The notes beneath the pieces are model-generated. The model saw only the letters and a list, made by a program, of their open reading frames with translations, searched no databases and was not told the DNA's origin. From Cristatella mucedo (Eukaryota > Bryozoa > Phylactolaemata > Cristatellidae), in the NCBI GenBank assembly GCA_009760855.2, contig WPIO01000004.1, positions 5,708,501-5,772,500 of the forward strand: a DNA stretch of 64,000 nt, given 5' to 3'. Shown piece after piece: positions 1 to 49,922 of the stretch (positions within the stretch are counted from its first letter, which is position 1; each line of letters begins with the position of its first letter). The position numbers and the translations under genes are program-made.

Positions 1-924
1 GAATATTCTTTTGTCATGTCCGTCATGGTAGAATGCAATACTCAAGTCTGTTCTGTCTGTACTTTAGTGGAATTCCAGATCTAAACCTTAACCCACAACC
101 TAAGGATCTCTTAAGCCCCTAACCCGAATCGAAGTGTTCCGAACTTTGGCATTTAACACCCATTTGTCACTACACTTTCTTTGACCATGTGCATCATTCT
201 TTATGTCCGTATGCTATGCATGCTGCAACTATCCATGCTATTGTCCCTGATCAGTTCACTTCAGCTTCCTTTCCAGCCTATTGAAGTGCATAGACTGAAA
301 CTTTAATCTCTTATGACGCTATAAAATGCATAATTACGATGATGGTGATTAATATTATTATTGTTTATTGTTATCTGGATCGCAAGGCCATGCTTGGAAG
401 CTGTGATGATCAACTCTTACTATTTGCTAAAGTGGTACTTTGTAGACTCGAAAGTCTTGTAATAATAACTTAAAAATGTGTGATCAGTTCATCTTTGGAA
501 ATGTCGATCTGCGAAAGTATGGCTGCAAGCAGTTGTCATAATCTTTATAAAATGTCCCTCAGACCTTACATGTTACAAAGCTTCTTCTTTTTCGGTCTCT
601 CATGCCACCACCCTATTCGGGGGGGGGACTTATGGCTTGCTGAACTGACTGAAGAAAATATGTTGAAAAGTGACTACTCGAGTAGCCCATTACATGCAGG
701 CGTGCTGAAAGCTTGTACGGAGGTACTCCAGGTCGCTCACTTGAAATCTCTGCAGGAACACTGCTAGAGATGCAATGCCTGTGGTTTTAGTAATGCGCCG
801 ATATCCACTTGCATATCTCCGACAGTGCACTCTTGTGCTTCTCCGTGATGCTGTCTGCTTTGGTTTAATTGCTACTGCCAGTTAGTTCATCTGGCACCGA
901 AGCAAGTTTTCGCAGTCGTCAGTC
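1..924. other. No gene recognised
   Basis: AT-rich. GTAATAATAACTTAAAAATG near 460 and AGATTATTATT near 355 hint at worn LINE tails. A 95-codon frame at 480-767 has no recognisable motif. Confidence 0.5.
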
Positions 925-1555
925 GCTTGCAGTTGGTGTAAAACTCTTCAACCAGGCTTGAAGGTAGTGAGCGTCGAAGTTGCCGCATTTCACTTCTTTG
1001 CACGGCATTGCACCTTCTTGCCGACCTGAACTGACTCTCAGTCTAGCATTGCATCGACTTCAAGGTTCTTTCACTCACTTTTAGGTCCATTCATTCTTTG
1101 GCGTTGGCCTACTTATCGGATCTACTCCCCCACCAGGCTCAGCGGTGTACCACCTGCTTTTCTGAAATCGTTTACCTCAAAGCCCCTGGATACCTCACCT
1201 TTAGTGCCTATGCTCCCAAAGCCTGGAACTCACTTTCGACTTGCATCACGACATCCCGTAACTCGTCCGCATTTAAAAAGAAACTAAAAATGCTTCTATT
1301 TATCACAGCATTTAGTGGATCAATGTGATTCGTCCTTTGTGTGCTTGTGTGTGCTGACACTGCATGCTGCCACTTACCTTATTTGCATGCTGATCCTATG
1401 CATGTCACTCCTAACCATGTTATTTTTTTTGTTTATTGAGCATGCTGCCACTTACCATTCGACCATGCTTCCTTTGCAGCATATGTAAAGTGCCTCAAAA
1501 GAGATCAAGTTCTCTAAGGGCACTATACAAATGTGTTATGATTATGATTATTATT
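925..1555 (+). mobile_element. L2 3' fragment
   Basis: C-terminal RT text (GCAGTTGGTGTAAAACTCTT, then the YAPKAWNSLSTC block at 1210-1250) and a tail at 1480-1550 ending in ATT-like repeats. Plus orientation. Confidence 0.72.
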
Positions 1556-1655
1556 ATAACCGCATTGACTGTACAGCAGGTGTAAAGTGCCTAGAAAGAG
1601 ATTTAGTTCTCCTATGGTGCAACACAAATGTATTATTATTATTATTACTAGCATT
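1556..1655 (+). mobile_element. Second L2 tail in tandem
   Basis: Another tail core (GTAAAGTGCCTAGAAAGAG) with (ATT)n, directly after the previous fragment's tail. It may be a new insertion into the (ATT)n of the first. Confidence 0.65.
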
Positions 1656-3884
<2,229 letters not shown>

Positions 3885-4425
3885 GAGGCATTTACTGCAG
3901 GGATGGCGCTAATTCAGCAGCTGTGCTTGTCTGCCGTGATTACAATTACCACACTGCACCACTTCTCTCTTAAGCTTCACCAGCTCCCCATCAAGCGGCA
4001 CATTGACTGTAAGGTCCTGCCACTAACATTTTGGTCTCTTCATTCTCGTGCTCCGGCTTACTTACCTACGTTAAATATCACCCCATCCTCTGACTCCGGT
4101 CGTTCAGCCATGACTCTAACCAACCTCGAATCCTTTTCAAAGCATGCCTTCAGTTTCTGTTCATCCAAGTCCCAGAGTACCTTGGTTTGATGACATTTAA
4201 AGTGAAGCTAAAATCCCATGTATTCCTCAGTGCATTTACTTTGGCCTTATAATTTGTCCATTGTATGCTCATGCCTGCTGAAGCTGTCCGTTTTGTTTTC
4301 ATCGATCAGCTCTATGCTTTGTTTCTATCATATTTAATGCCCCAGATTTAGTTCTCTTGGGATTCTAGACATATGCATATTTATGATGATATGATTACTA
4401 ATATCATTATCAACCCTCCGTATTC
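3885..4425 (+). mobile_element. Degenerate L2 3' fragment
   Basis: Diverged but collinear C-terminal RT block (CACTTCTCTCTTAAGC, AGCTCCCCATCAAG, TCTTCATTCTCGTGCTCC) and a worn tail with TTAGTTCTCTTGGG near 4350. Confidence 0.55.
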
Positions 4426-6224
4426 TCTGGGCATTAGTATGATGAGGCTGCAATGATTAGTACCTCTGCTTTTTGAATTGCTGCATTTTGTCTGGCTAAA
4501 TTATGCCCAGTTACCACAAACCGGTCAGCATTATTTGAGCAGTATGCGTTTTTGCAGTTTGTTTCTGTGTATAGGAACTTTTGCCTCGTCAAACAATGAG
4601 CCGCTGCCTTCGCGATGTAGAAGTGTTGCTATTCTCAGCTGCTTGGGGCTTGCTGCTTTCTTGGCACTGGCAGCTGATCGATATGCACTTTCCTTCCGTG
4701 CATAACTGCAGTGCCGTGCTCTACACATTCTTTGAATTTTTATCTGCTGACCCACCAGAAGTGCTGCTTAGCAATTGCAATCTGCTTGGCAACAGGAAAC
4801 TCGTCAGCAGATCATTAATTAGCACCAGTGCTGCTCATGCTTTACCGGCTGCTGCTTCGTCAGCAGTAGTTTTGACCTGCCGCTGGCTCAACAGGCTATT
4901 AACTTTCTCTATGGTTCTATATGTCTCTCCTGTCTTTGTCTTGGCTCCTGCCCAGCGATTCGGCCCTGACTTGAGAGTGAGAGTGCTCGATCAGGCTTGG
5001 ACTAATTGTCCATTGGTCCAGCAGGACGTGACCCACACAATCGAATTTCGGCAGCCTGACCGACCGTGTCGACGGCCATGATAGGTTCGATCGTCCTCGA
5101 TCGTTGCTACGGCGCAGTCGCGCGGGGAAGTGCAGGTAATTATTCCGTAGTCTCTTGTCGAAGCTGACTCGCAGAAGACTCGGTTGGCAAGCTGGTGATA
5201 TCGTGAACCTGAGAGGCAAGCTTGCCTATACATGCATATAAGAGAAACAAAACGTTGAATGGGTAAGGCGCCTGCCATTGGCAGCGGCGAAAGCCTGACT
5301 GCAACCCCACTAGACCAGCCAGATGCAGGCTTTGTTTTTTTGTAGAGAGAAAGTGCGAGTGAGATGGAGTAGGGGGAGGACTTGAGCTCTTGCTATGCAA
5401 GTCCGACTGCTGCCGTGTGACGACGATCTTTGTTTTTTCTGTCGCAAGTGGAAAGGCAGAGTCACATGCCGCCCGAAGCACATGCCTGCGTGCGTAGCTG
5501 CGATAGGGGCATATGCCATCATTGTTGGCCTGCTGCATCGGCCCAACGATGCTTCCGGTCGTCGTAGCACTCGTGCGAAGACCAGTATCGGTTAGCTGCT
5601 TCTTGCTGCTGCTGCTGCTGCAGTGCTCCTCACGGAGCAGCTAGAGCTAGGAAAGTGGCACATGTCACGCACGGGTCAGCTCTGCTTGTGAGGAATCAGT
5701 GGCCATTCAGGCGATGCCGCCTTGCTGCAGGCAGCCACAAGTCGATACTTGTTCGCCTTGGAAGAATGCGTTTGGCGCCAGAATTTTGCAAGGCGCATCG
5801 ATCGAGCTCGCGTGTGACATCGATCGAGCTCGTGTGTTGGCCGGTCAGCAGGCAACTCTGTAGCTGGCGCCTGTGTGCAGAGCTGGTCAAGCAGTGAGCA
5901 TCGGACTCTGCAAACACTAGCCGTACTCTTGGAGTGCTAGTATACCTCCTATATAATCAGTGCCCTAGGCCGGTTGTCGATCTCTTGTTTGCCCGGCGGT
6001 TGGCAAGAGCTGCCTGCCCCCCATAGCTCTACCTCCTGCTGTGGCCGGCCAATGCAGCTTCTGCGCATGTGCACTTCACCTCGTGGCTGCAGCAAAGAGT
6101 TTTGGCCTTGTTGCAGGACCACTGCCGTCCTCTTGCCTTCGCTTGCTGTAAACTGTGATACTGGATGAGCGGTGATGTCTGCTTCGAAGCTCATGCCTGC
6201 CCAGCTAAGCGTTTGCCATCTGCA
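4426..6224. other. No gene recognised; GC-rich
   Basis: Frames of 166 codons (4581-5081 +) and 132 codons (5538-5140 -) overlap others and show no domain. CATCGATCGAGCTCG occurs twice, 23 bp apart, near 5798 and 5818. This could hold 5' noncoding exons of the FAM149-like gene, but nothing proves it. Confidence 0.4.
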
Positions 6225-6470
6225 CAATGATAATAATAATAATAATGATAGTTATGTAGCACTTTATGAGATCTAAATCTCTGTCTAGTCTTTTTGCATT
6301 TGCTTTAAAAGAAGCACTTCAATTGGTTAGTAATAACATTCATAATTTCAGCACACATAAGCACACACAGGATAATTCCCACATACGGAGCAAAGCTGCT
6401 AGAGAAGCTGGGTTTTAGCTTCTTATAGTGATTACGGGTGAAAGAAGGTAAGCTGATCGCATCATAGGGC
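6225..6470 (-). mobile_element. L2 3' fragment
   Basis: (AAT)n at 6228-6250, reversed tail with AAATCTCTGTCTAGTC, then the reversed 3' region. Much diverged. Confidence 0.5.
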
Positions 6471-6727
6471 ATTTGCTGGTTGCTGATCCCATTAATGTGT
6501 GGCTGATACAAGCAGCCCAGTGTCCTTTGTTTGCCGTCTGTACCAGCAGATTGTGGTACCAGTCTGCACGTACCTGTCTGCTTCACTAGACATGTGGAGC
6601 CACAATCTGGAATGGAATACAAGATAAAGTAGATATTGAATTGTGTCGCACTTATAGAAAAAAGTAGCATGATTTTAAAGAGGCATGGTTAAAAGTGAGA
6701 GATATAGTAAGTTTTTTATGTGCCCTA

Positions 6728-6728
<1 letters not shown>

Positions 6729-6760
<32 letters not shown>

Positions 6761-6764
6761 TGTG
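6729..6764. repeat. (GT)n microsatellite
   Basis: About 15 GT units between two L2 fragments. Confidence 0.9.
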
Positions 6765-6819
6765 TGAATGCACAAGCATGCATGTGTACAAATAGACATT
6801 GAGACTGAGGAAAGAGAGG

Positions 6820-9420
6820 TAATAATAATGATAATTATAATGCATCTGTATAGCACCCCCAGAGAACATAGTCTCTTTCTAGGCACTTTACATATGCTGT
6901 AAACAAAGCATAATCACATGGTTAGTGGTAACATGCACAATGTCTACAAGCATAATATGGTTAGAAGTAACATGCATATGGTCGACAAATAAATATGGTT
7001 AGTGGTAACCTATACAGTTTCAGCACCCATAAGCACACAATAGACACACAACAAGGACCCACCAAATGCTGTGAAAAACGGTTGCATTTTTAGCTTATTT
7101 TTAAATGTCTTTAAGTCATGGGCTGTTGTGGTGCCAGTTGGAAGTGATTTTGGGAGCATACGAACTGAAGGCACGGTCTCCAAAGGATTTGTGATTGGTT
7201 TGAGGCTAAACGATTTGAATTAGAAAGCGTTGGCTAAACGATTTGAATTAGAAAAGCAGGTGGTGCTATGTCTAGTCTGGTTGGGAAGTAATTTTGATAG
7301 GTAGGCTCAAGCCAGAAAAGGAAGGGACTTAAAAGTGAGTGAGAGAATCGTGAAATCGAGAGCTGCCTGATTAGTTAGTATCCAGTGCAGATCGGTGAGA
7401 AGTGGTGGGATGTGGCGACTGCACGCTCACGACAGACAACCCTAGCGGCTAAGTTTTGCACCATGTATAAGCACCTGATAGCACAGGCCACTAGTCCAGC
7501 AGGCAGTAAGCTACAGAAGTCAAGACGATGTCACAAATGCATTGACCAATTTTGTGTAGTATCCCGGTCTAAGCTGGCTCAAAGTTTTGCAATGTTGCAA
7601 AGCTGACAGTAGGCCGACTTGACTGTGGGGTAATATGGTCGTCTAGTGATGGGTCTCTTTGAAAGTGGACTAATTGATTTTGTGCAGATGCTACAGGAAA
7701 TATGCTAGCAGAGCCGGTTTCTGATTATTACACTTTCCAATTTCCGAGTTTTAATTGGCTTTCCCACAGTTAGTAAGTTGATTTTAATCATTCAATTTGA
7801 GAAAGTTGGCTGCTATCTATGTACAGATGTCAGCAATACAGGCAGTGATGGAGTTGAGAGAATTTGGAGGGCTGGGAGAGGTCAAAGCATAGGTACAGCT
7901 GTGTGTCATCTGGTCAAAAGTGAAAGCCTATTGTGCTTGGCGATGGCATAGTAAAGAGGGAGAGTATAAATTGTGAAGAGAAGCGGACTCAGTACAAGAG
8001 GTACCCGCATACTTAATTGGTTCATTGGAGGATTTTTGTCCTTTCACATCAGCACTCTGGAGTCTCCCACTGAGATAGGACCAAACATTGCAGCTCAGTG
8101 CCAGTGACGCCCAGGCGAGGCGAGAGGCAGTCGAGAAGGACTCTGATCAATAGTATCAAGCCCGGCCGAAAAATCAAGTAAAACAAGCAGAGAGACCTTA
8201 TCCAGGTCTGCATTCCTGAGAAGGTCTGTATACATCCAAAGCAATTCTGGCTCTGTGGAGTGATAAGCTCTAAAACCAAACTAGAACTTCCTTGCTCGGT
8301 TTGAAGTTCCAATGAAAGAGTGTAGTTGGTCTGCCATTACTCGTTCCTGTGTCTTCGATAATAATATTAATAATGCACTTGATAAGGCGCCCTCAGAAAA
8401 ATCTCTTTCTAGGCGCTTTACATTTGCTAGATAGGAGGGGGATTAGGGAGAATGAGTGGTGTCTGAAGTTTTCTTGGTTTATTGTTGCTTTCTTAATTTT
8501 GGCCTAACAACAGCCTTTTTGAAAAGCACAGGGACAAGACCTACGGTCGAGGACATATTTATCATGCTAATAATGCCTGGCAGCAGCAGATCTATGCATC
8601 GAATCAGTAGGACTCAGTGGAAATAGGTTGTATAATGCTAGGACTCTTTTTTGACCAGGAGATAATTTCAAGATGATGTCAGTCGTGACAGCTTTGAATA
8701 CAGACATTTAGGTGCTGCAGGGAATTGATTGTGATTGATGGAGACGAGTCTTGTGGGAGTGTTATTAAGGGTCACGAGTCCCGTGTGGATGCTGTACCTT
8801 ATGGATGGACTCGGATCTGGTCTATCTTACTGACAAAGAAGCTAGAGAATCGCTCAGCTAGATCGTCGCAAGGATCACAAGGTAAGGAGCTAACCTGGGA
8901 GTGATTAAGGGGATGGTTGATGGCGGATAAAAACATTTTTGGATTGTGCAGCTGTGATTCAACAATATTTTGCCGGGATAGGTTACTAGGTAGGACTTTT
9001 AGATCGGATCTACAGTAGTCCTCGTATGCCTGTCGATGGACAGTCAGTCCTTATATTTCGTACGTATTCTCTAACTTGGGCTTCGTCGACTCGGCTAGTT
9101 CAATATCTGGTGTAAACCGTAGGCCATCTGGGTGAGGGCGCTCAGTGTGATTAGTCATAGTTGCAAACTCGTCAATAATGTCCACTAATGTCATGTTCTA
9201 GCATTTTACCAACGATGAATGGTCGGAAGGGGGATTGAGCAGCATGGGCAAAGAGGATATTTTCGTGTGGACAGCATCAATGTCAAGGGTGCTAAGGTTT
9301 TGCGAGTCACATTAGTCTGGATGAGGAAGGCTCACTCTGGGGAATGAATGCAATCTACATGTGGTCAGATATGTAGAATTTGGCATTAATAAGGTCTGAA
9401 AGCATGCATTTGTGGTAACA
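6820..9420 (-). mobile_element. Old L2 copy reaching into the endonuclease-RT linker
   Basis: The tail is at 6820-6900, followed by the reversed C-terminal block near 7120-7200 and 7380-7600, RT text near 8050-8310 and the linker near 9090-9140. Many stops and small indels. A second L2 tail is nested at 8358-8440. A 25-bp tandem duplication (AACGATTTGAATTAGAAA core) lies at 7200-7255. Confidence 0.7.
8358..8440 (-). mobile_element. L2 tail nested inside an older L2 copy
   Basis: (AAT)n followed by the reversed tail core (AATGCACTTGATAAGGCGCC) interrupts the older copy at a point continuous in the 49.3-kb copy. GATA flanks both sides and may be a short target duplication. Confidence 0.7.
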
Positions 9421-10257
9421 GAGGCAGGCTAGCAAGCCTACCTACTGACAGATGGACTGTAAATGTGCCTCAACACCTTGGTTGGTATTAGTTTTCTTCT
9501 GGTTATCACTTATAAAATTAGATCGTCTTGCTATATAGAAATTCAGTTTTTAATACAGATCAGATAAATATTCCACATAATGTTAGAGATGTTATGCGCA
9601 ATAGCACTATAAACGTTCCCTGAAGCTCAAGCATATTTTGGCTCGATTAACCTATAGAATGGTGATGTAACTACTTTTCACCTGTATATTATTGGTCACT
9701 AGCTGTGACAATCCATTAGTTACAGTCTGCTCTAATTTATTAATCTGATCTTGTTTGTAGTGTTTTGGAGTTACCCTCCTTTTCGACTCGAACCGCAAAG
9801 TCAGCGTGTTCAATAAACAGTCTGTAATATGCAAAAATGCAAGTTGATCATGGGCATTAATGCCATATTATCAAAACCAGAAAAGTATTGCATTACTGTG
9901 CTATATTAACTTCCCGCACTTATGGAAGATGCATGTTGGCTCGATATAATTGCCTAAAACTAGCTGCATTTAGTGAAGCTTTTGGTAGGCTGTCTGAGTT
10001 TTATAGCCAGATGTGCTCAGTGTGGTAGAAAGCCTACTAACTTGACACTACTGCATTAGAGATCTTGGTCCGTTCTTTGTTCGGATTAGCCAAACTGTCA
10101 CAGGAGTTGCTGACAGTGTGGTGCTTTTTTCCAAAAAGCACGTGGCCCGGCGGCCCGTGCTCACCGGTGCTCCAGCTATGCATATGTCAATGTTAGATAT
10201 ACATTGTTAGTAAGAATTGTTGGACTTGTCCATTTTGTAGACGCGGTCTATCACAGA
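9421..10257. other. No gene recognised; upstream of FAM149-like exon 1
   Basis: Unremarkable AT-leaning sequence with no clear promoter motif. TTTTGTAG at 10233-10240 would serve as an acceptor if the exon is internal. Confidence 0.4.
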
Positions 10258-22147
<11,890 letters not shown>

Positions 22148-22360
22148 CTGCAGCCGCCACCGCCCGTCACGGCCAGAGCCTCGATTAACGGCGGCAAATG
22201 TGTCGCTTTTATGAAAAACAAAGACCGGCCAGTCAACGAATCTCTCCCCCGAGACAGCCGCCTCCATCGCCAGCAGAGGGCCCTACCACCTTGGATGTTG
22301 GGTAGAGAGTGCTGAAGCAGCAGCACATCACACAGCTGCTGTCGCCTATCTTTTTTCTAT

Positions 22361-46161
<23,801 letters not shown>

Positions 46162-46354
46162 TGGGAAGCTATGGCCACTCAGCGCTAAAAGCGGAGGGCG
46201 CAGCGTACCCGACTCTAACGCCAGGCTTCGGTACGGCCCACCGGAAATATAGCCAACCTCCCGCCGGGTCAGAAGGTAGACCGCATGTGGGCGGGGCATA
46301 CTGCCGACTTGCGTAGAGAGCGGTCTGGGTGAGTTTCAACAGGTTCGACGAATT
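46162..46354. other. ACOX1 5' flank
   Basis: Should contain the ACOX1 leader and promoter. No TATA box seen close by; GC-rich. The tandem array begins within 200 bp upstream. Confidence 0.35.
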
Positions 46355-47769
46355 ACCAAAATCCACCGCAATCCACTCTAATTAGGGTAGCAACGACCGG
46401 ACGTAGGAGTTGCTGAGCTCAAATTTTTCGCTGATATTGTAGTACACGTTCGAATTTTATCTGTCCACAAAATTTTATGTCGCTTCGCACACTTGTGCAA
46501 ATGGGCTTTAGCGGTGGGTGGACGCCTGTACCGAAATCCATTCTAGTTCTCGTCAAATCCACCCCAAATCTGCTGCGAATAGCTCCAAAAAGTATGGAAT
46601 ATCAAACTAAGCTACACGAACAATGTACCCAGAAAGTTTCTCGCGATTCCGCTCACGCGTTTCACGAAGTCCAGTGAAATAAGATTGCAGTGGCCCAAGC
46701 CAATACCTCAATCCACCGAAATCCACTACATTCCACCATGCAACGAAAGGAATCCTGATCGAAAAGTTCCTTTTTTGATTGCATATGACAGCACACTCTG
46801 TGGCAATTGCATTAAGAAAATTTCATTTAAACTGGTACGGCCGTTCTCGTGCAATGCCCTGCAATCGACTGCAGTAGCCCGGGCCAATACCGCAATCCAC
46901 TTCAATCAACAGAATCCACCGTATAAAAAATCGAAATACAATGCGCCGAGCTCCAGTTTTTATTGCATATTAAAGTGCACCGTGCTGTGTGCACAGCCAC
47001 GTAAAACAAAAAATTGTGCAATCTCGCACTGTGGCAACAGACGGCAATCGCCTCAAATGACCTGGAAAACTACCGTAATCCACTTTATTCCACTACAAAT
47101 CATCCTCAAATCACCATCGCGAAGCTCTAATTAACATTGCATATAGGACTAGACTCAGTTCACAGTGCATCCCACAAAAATTGGCTCCATTGTGCACACG
47201 CGTTCTCATGCAATGCATTGCAATCGACTGCAACGACCCGATCCCATACCCCAATCCACTTCAATCCGCCGAAATCCGCTGCAATCTGCTACATAGCGAC
47301 CAGAACGCGTACACTAGAAGATCTAATTATGATTGTATGCTGCTCTACTCTTCAGTTATTGTGTACTTGCATAACTTCACTGTGATGGCCTCGGCTATTC
47401 TGCAGCAATGCACTGCAATCGACTGCAACTGCCCGGGCCAGTACGTCAATGTACCGCAACCCGCAGAAAAACAACCAGAATTCGTACACTTTAAGCTCTA
47501 ATAGTGATTGCACGTTGCTCTAATTTTTGGTCATTGAGTAATCCAGCAATTTCACTACAATTGCCTCGATCATTCGGCAGCAATGCACTGCAAATGACTG
47601 CAATGGCCCGGGTCAATACCTCAATTTACAGCAATCTGATGCAAAATGCGCTGAAATCGGTTTCGCAATGCTTCAATTTTAATGCATGTTACAAAGCACA
47701 CTGGTTAATGTCAACCACATCATTTGAAGCAATTGTGCTCGTACAATCTCGGGCAATGCATGGCAATCT
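46355..47769. repeat. Satellite-like tandem array, left part
   Basis: Degenerate units with a shared block resembling CAATCGACTGCAATGGCCCG then GGCCAATACC and CAATCCACTTCAATCC. The block recurs near 46686, 46863, 47037, 47213, 47405, 47583 and 47758, a spacing of about 174-192 bp. Short open frames here are chance. Confidence 0.75.
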
Positions 47770-49875
47770 AATAAAAATAATAATGCACTTGATAAAGAGC
47801 CCTCAGAGAACTCAATCACTTTCTAAGTGCTTTACATCTGCTGCAAAGGGAAATGCAATTGAATGGTCAGTAAAATTATGATTGATTAAAAAAGCAACAT
47901 TAATAACATGGTTAGGGGTGACATGCACAGGGTCAGCATGCAAATGTGGTTAGTGGCAGCATTCACAGTGTCAGCACGCATAAGCGCTTGAAGGACGAAT
48001 CACAGGGACCCACTAAATGCTGTCCTAAATAGGTGTTTTTAAAAACTTTTTAAATGTGGTCAAGTCGGGGGATATTCTGACGCAAGTAGGGAGGCAGTTC
48101 CAGGCTTTGGGAGCATTCGAACTAAATGCACGGTCTCCAAAGGATTTGAGGTTTGTACGAGGTATTTCTAGACTGTTGGATACCGAAAAGCGGGTGGTAC
48201 GATGCTTGGCCTGATGGGGTAGTACATCTGAGAGATAGGCTGGAGCCAACGAATGAAGGGACCTAAAAGTGAGCGACAAAACCTCGAAGCCAATCCGTTG
48301 CTTGACTGGTAGCCAGTGCAGGTCGGCGAGAAGTGGAGTAATGTGGCAACTGCGAAGCTCGCGACAGACAAGCCTAGCTGCGGAGTTTTGTACCAGCTGC
48401 GATCGGCTGATCGCACATGCCGGTAGGCCAGTAAGCAGTGAGTTGCAGAAGTCGAGACGGGATGTCACAAATGCACGGACCAACTTAGACGTGGTTTCCT
48501 TATCTAAACAAGCCCGAATTTTAGCAATGTTATGTAGCTTAAAGTAAGCAGACTTGACCGTGGAGCTGATGTGGTCGTCTAACGAGAGGTCACTTTCGAA
48601 CATGGCACCTAGATTTCGAGCTGATTCAACAGGAGATATGCTGGCAGACCAATTTTGAGCTTCAGCCTTTCCAATTTGTGAATCACACTGGGTTTGCCCA
48701 TAACTAGTAAGTTAGTTTTATCATCGTTTAGTTTTAGAAAATTTGGTGCCATCCATGTGCGGATGTCATCAATACATGCAGCTAGTGAATTGAGAGAATT
48801 CGAGGTGCTCGAAGGCTGGGAGGGATCAAAGCAAAGGTACAACTGAGTGTCATCCGCATAGAAGTGAAAGCCTAGATTGTGCTTGGCAATCACATCAGCA
48901 AGAGGGAGAGTATAAACCGTGAAAAGAACCGGACCTAGCACGGAGCCCTGAGGTACCCCATATTTCAGAGGTACCTCGGATGATCTTTGTCCATTCACGT
49001 CAATGCTCTTGAGTCACCCGCTGAGATAGGACCTGAACCATTGCAGAGCAGTGCCAGTGATGCCCAGGCGAGATGAGAGGCGCTCTAGAAGAACTTTGTG
49101 ATCGATAGTATCAAAAGCTGCCGAAAGATCGAGCAAAACAAGCAGAGACACTCTACCCATGTCTGCATTCCTAGATAGGTCGTTGTATACCCTAAGAATG
49201 CTGACTCTGTGGAGTGATTAGCTCTAAAGCCAGACTGGAACTTACTAGCAAGGTTTGAAGTTTCGATATATGAGTTCAGCTGGTCTGCCATGACCCGTTC
49301 CAGTGTCTTTGATAGGAATGGTAGAAGGGAGACTGGGCGGTAGTTGCTCAAGTTCTCTTGGTCGAGTGTCGCTTTTTTGAGAAGTGGCCTGACTACAGCT
49401 TTTTTGAAAGGTGCTGGGATATGACCTGAGGCTAATGACATATTAATGATGTTAGTTATGCAAGGCAGCACTAGATCAATGCAACGTAGGAACAGGACAG
49501 TGGGAATAGGGTCCAGAGGACTTGTTGTCTTCTTTGATTGCGATACGAACTTCAAGACAAGATCACTAGTGACCTGCTTGAATGTAGACATTGAGGTGCA
49601 GCCACGAATCAGGGAACAGCATTCTAGTGGGGATGTTGTCATCGCAGGGATGGACTCCCTGATCTTGTCAATCTTCTGCACAAAAAATCGAGAGAAGCGA
49701 TCGGCTAGATCATCACAAGGATCATCAGGTAAGGAGCCAATCTGGGAGCTGTTGAGGAGATGATTGATCGTCGACATCAGCATTTTTGGATTGTGCATCT
49801 GTGATTCAACAATGTTTTTATAGAAGCTAGACTTGGCCTTTGCTAGGATCGATTGGTACGACCGATTGGTACGAC
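47770..49875 (-). mobile_element. L2-clade LINE copy in satellite-like array
   Basis: Minus-strand copy with its tail at 47770-47845. RT pieces are open at 49915-49085, 48998-48609 and 48603-48025, with small frame breaks between them. It is close in sequence to the 18.5-kb copy but begins later, near QSILAKAKSSFYKN. It interrupts a tandem array, and an inverted L2 tail lies at its 5' edge. Confidence 0.85.
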
Positions 49876-49915
49876 AAAGAGATTGAGTTCTCTGAGGGAG
49901 CTTTATCAAGTGCAT
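48025..49915 (-). pseudogene. L2 reverse transcriptase, disrupted
   Basis: The frame runs from QSILAKAKSSF through LSNYRPVSLL and SGFRANHSTE, breaks near 49085, resumes at PQGSVLGPVLF with FYADDTQLYL, breaks again near 48605, and ends at the C-terminal NAPKAWNCLPT block. The first dozen codons of the upstream frame derive from the inverted tail, not RT. Confidence 0.75.
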
Positions 49916-49922
49916 TATTATA
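49876..49922 (+). mobile_element. Solo L2 3' tail, inverted relative to adjoining L2
   Basis: AAAGAGATTGAGTTCTCTGA core then (ATT)n, plus strand, abutting the 5' end of the minus-strand copy. A 13-bp direct repeat (CGATTGGTACGAC, 49850-49862 and 49863-49875) marks the junction. AATCT occurs on both outer flanks. Confidence 0.7.

Noticed and set aside
4581-5081. 166-codon plus-strand frame
   Set aside because: No domain, overlapped by several equally long antisense frames, no splice or codon signal.
46477-47881. Series of 66-149-codon plus frames
   Set aside because: They fall in the degenerate tandem array; the peptides repeat the array unit, not a protein domain.
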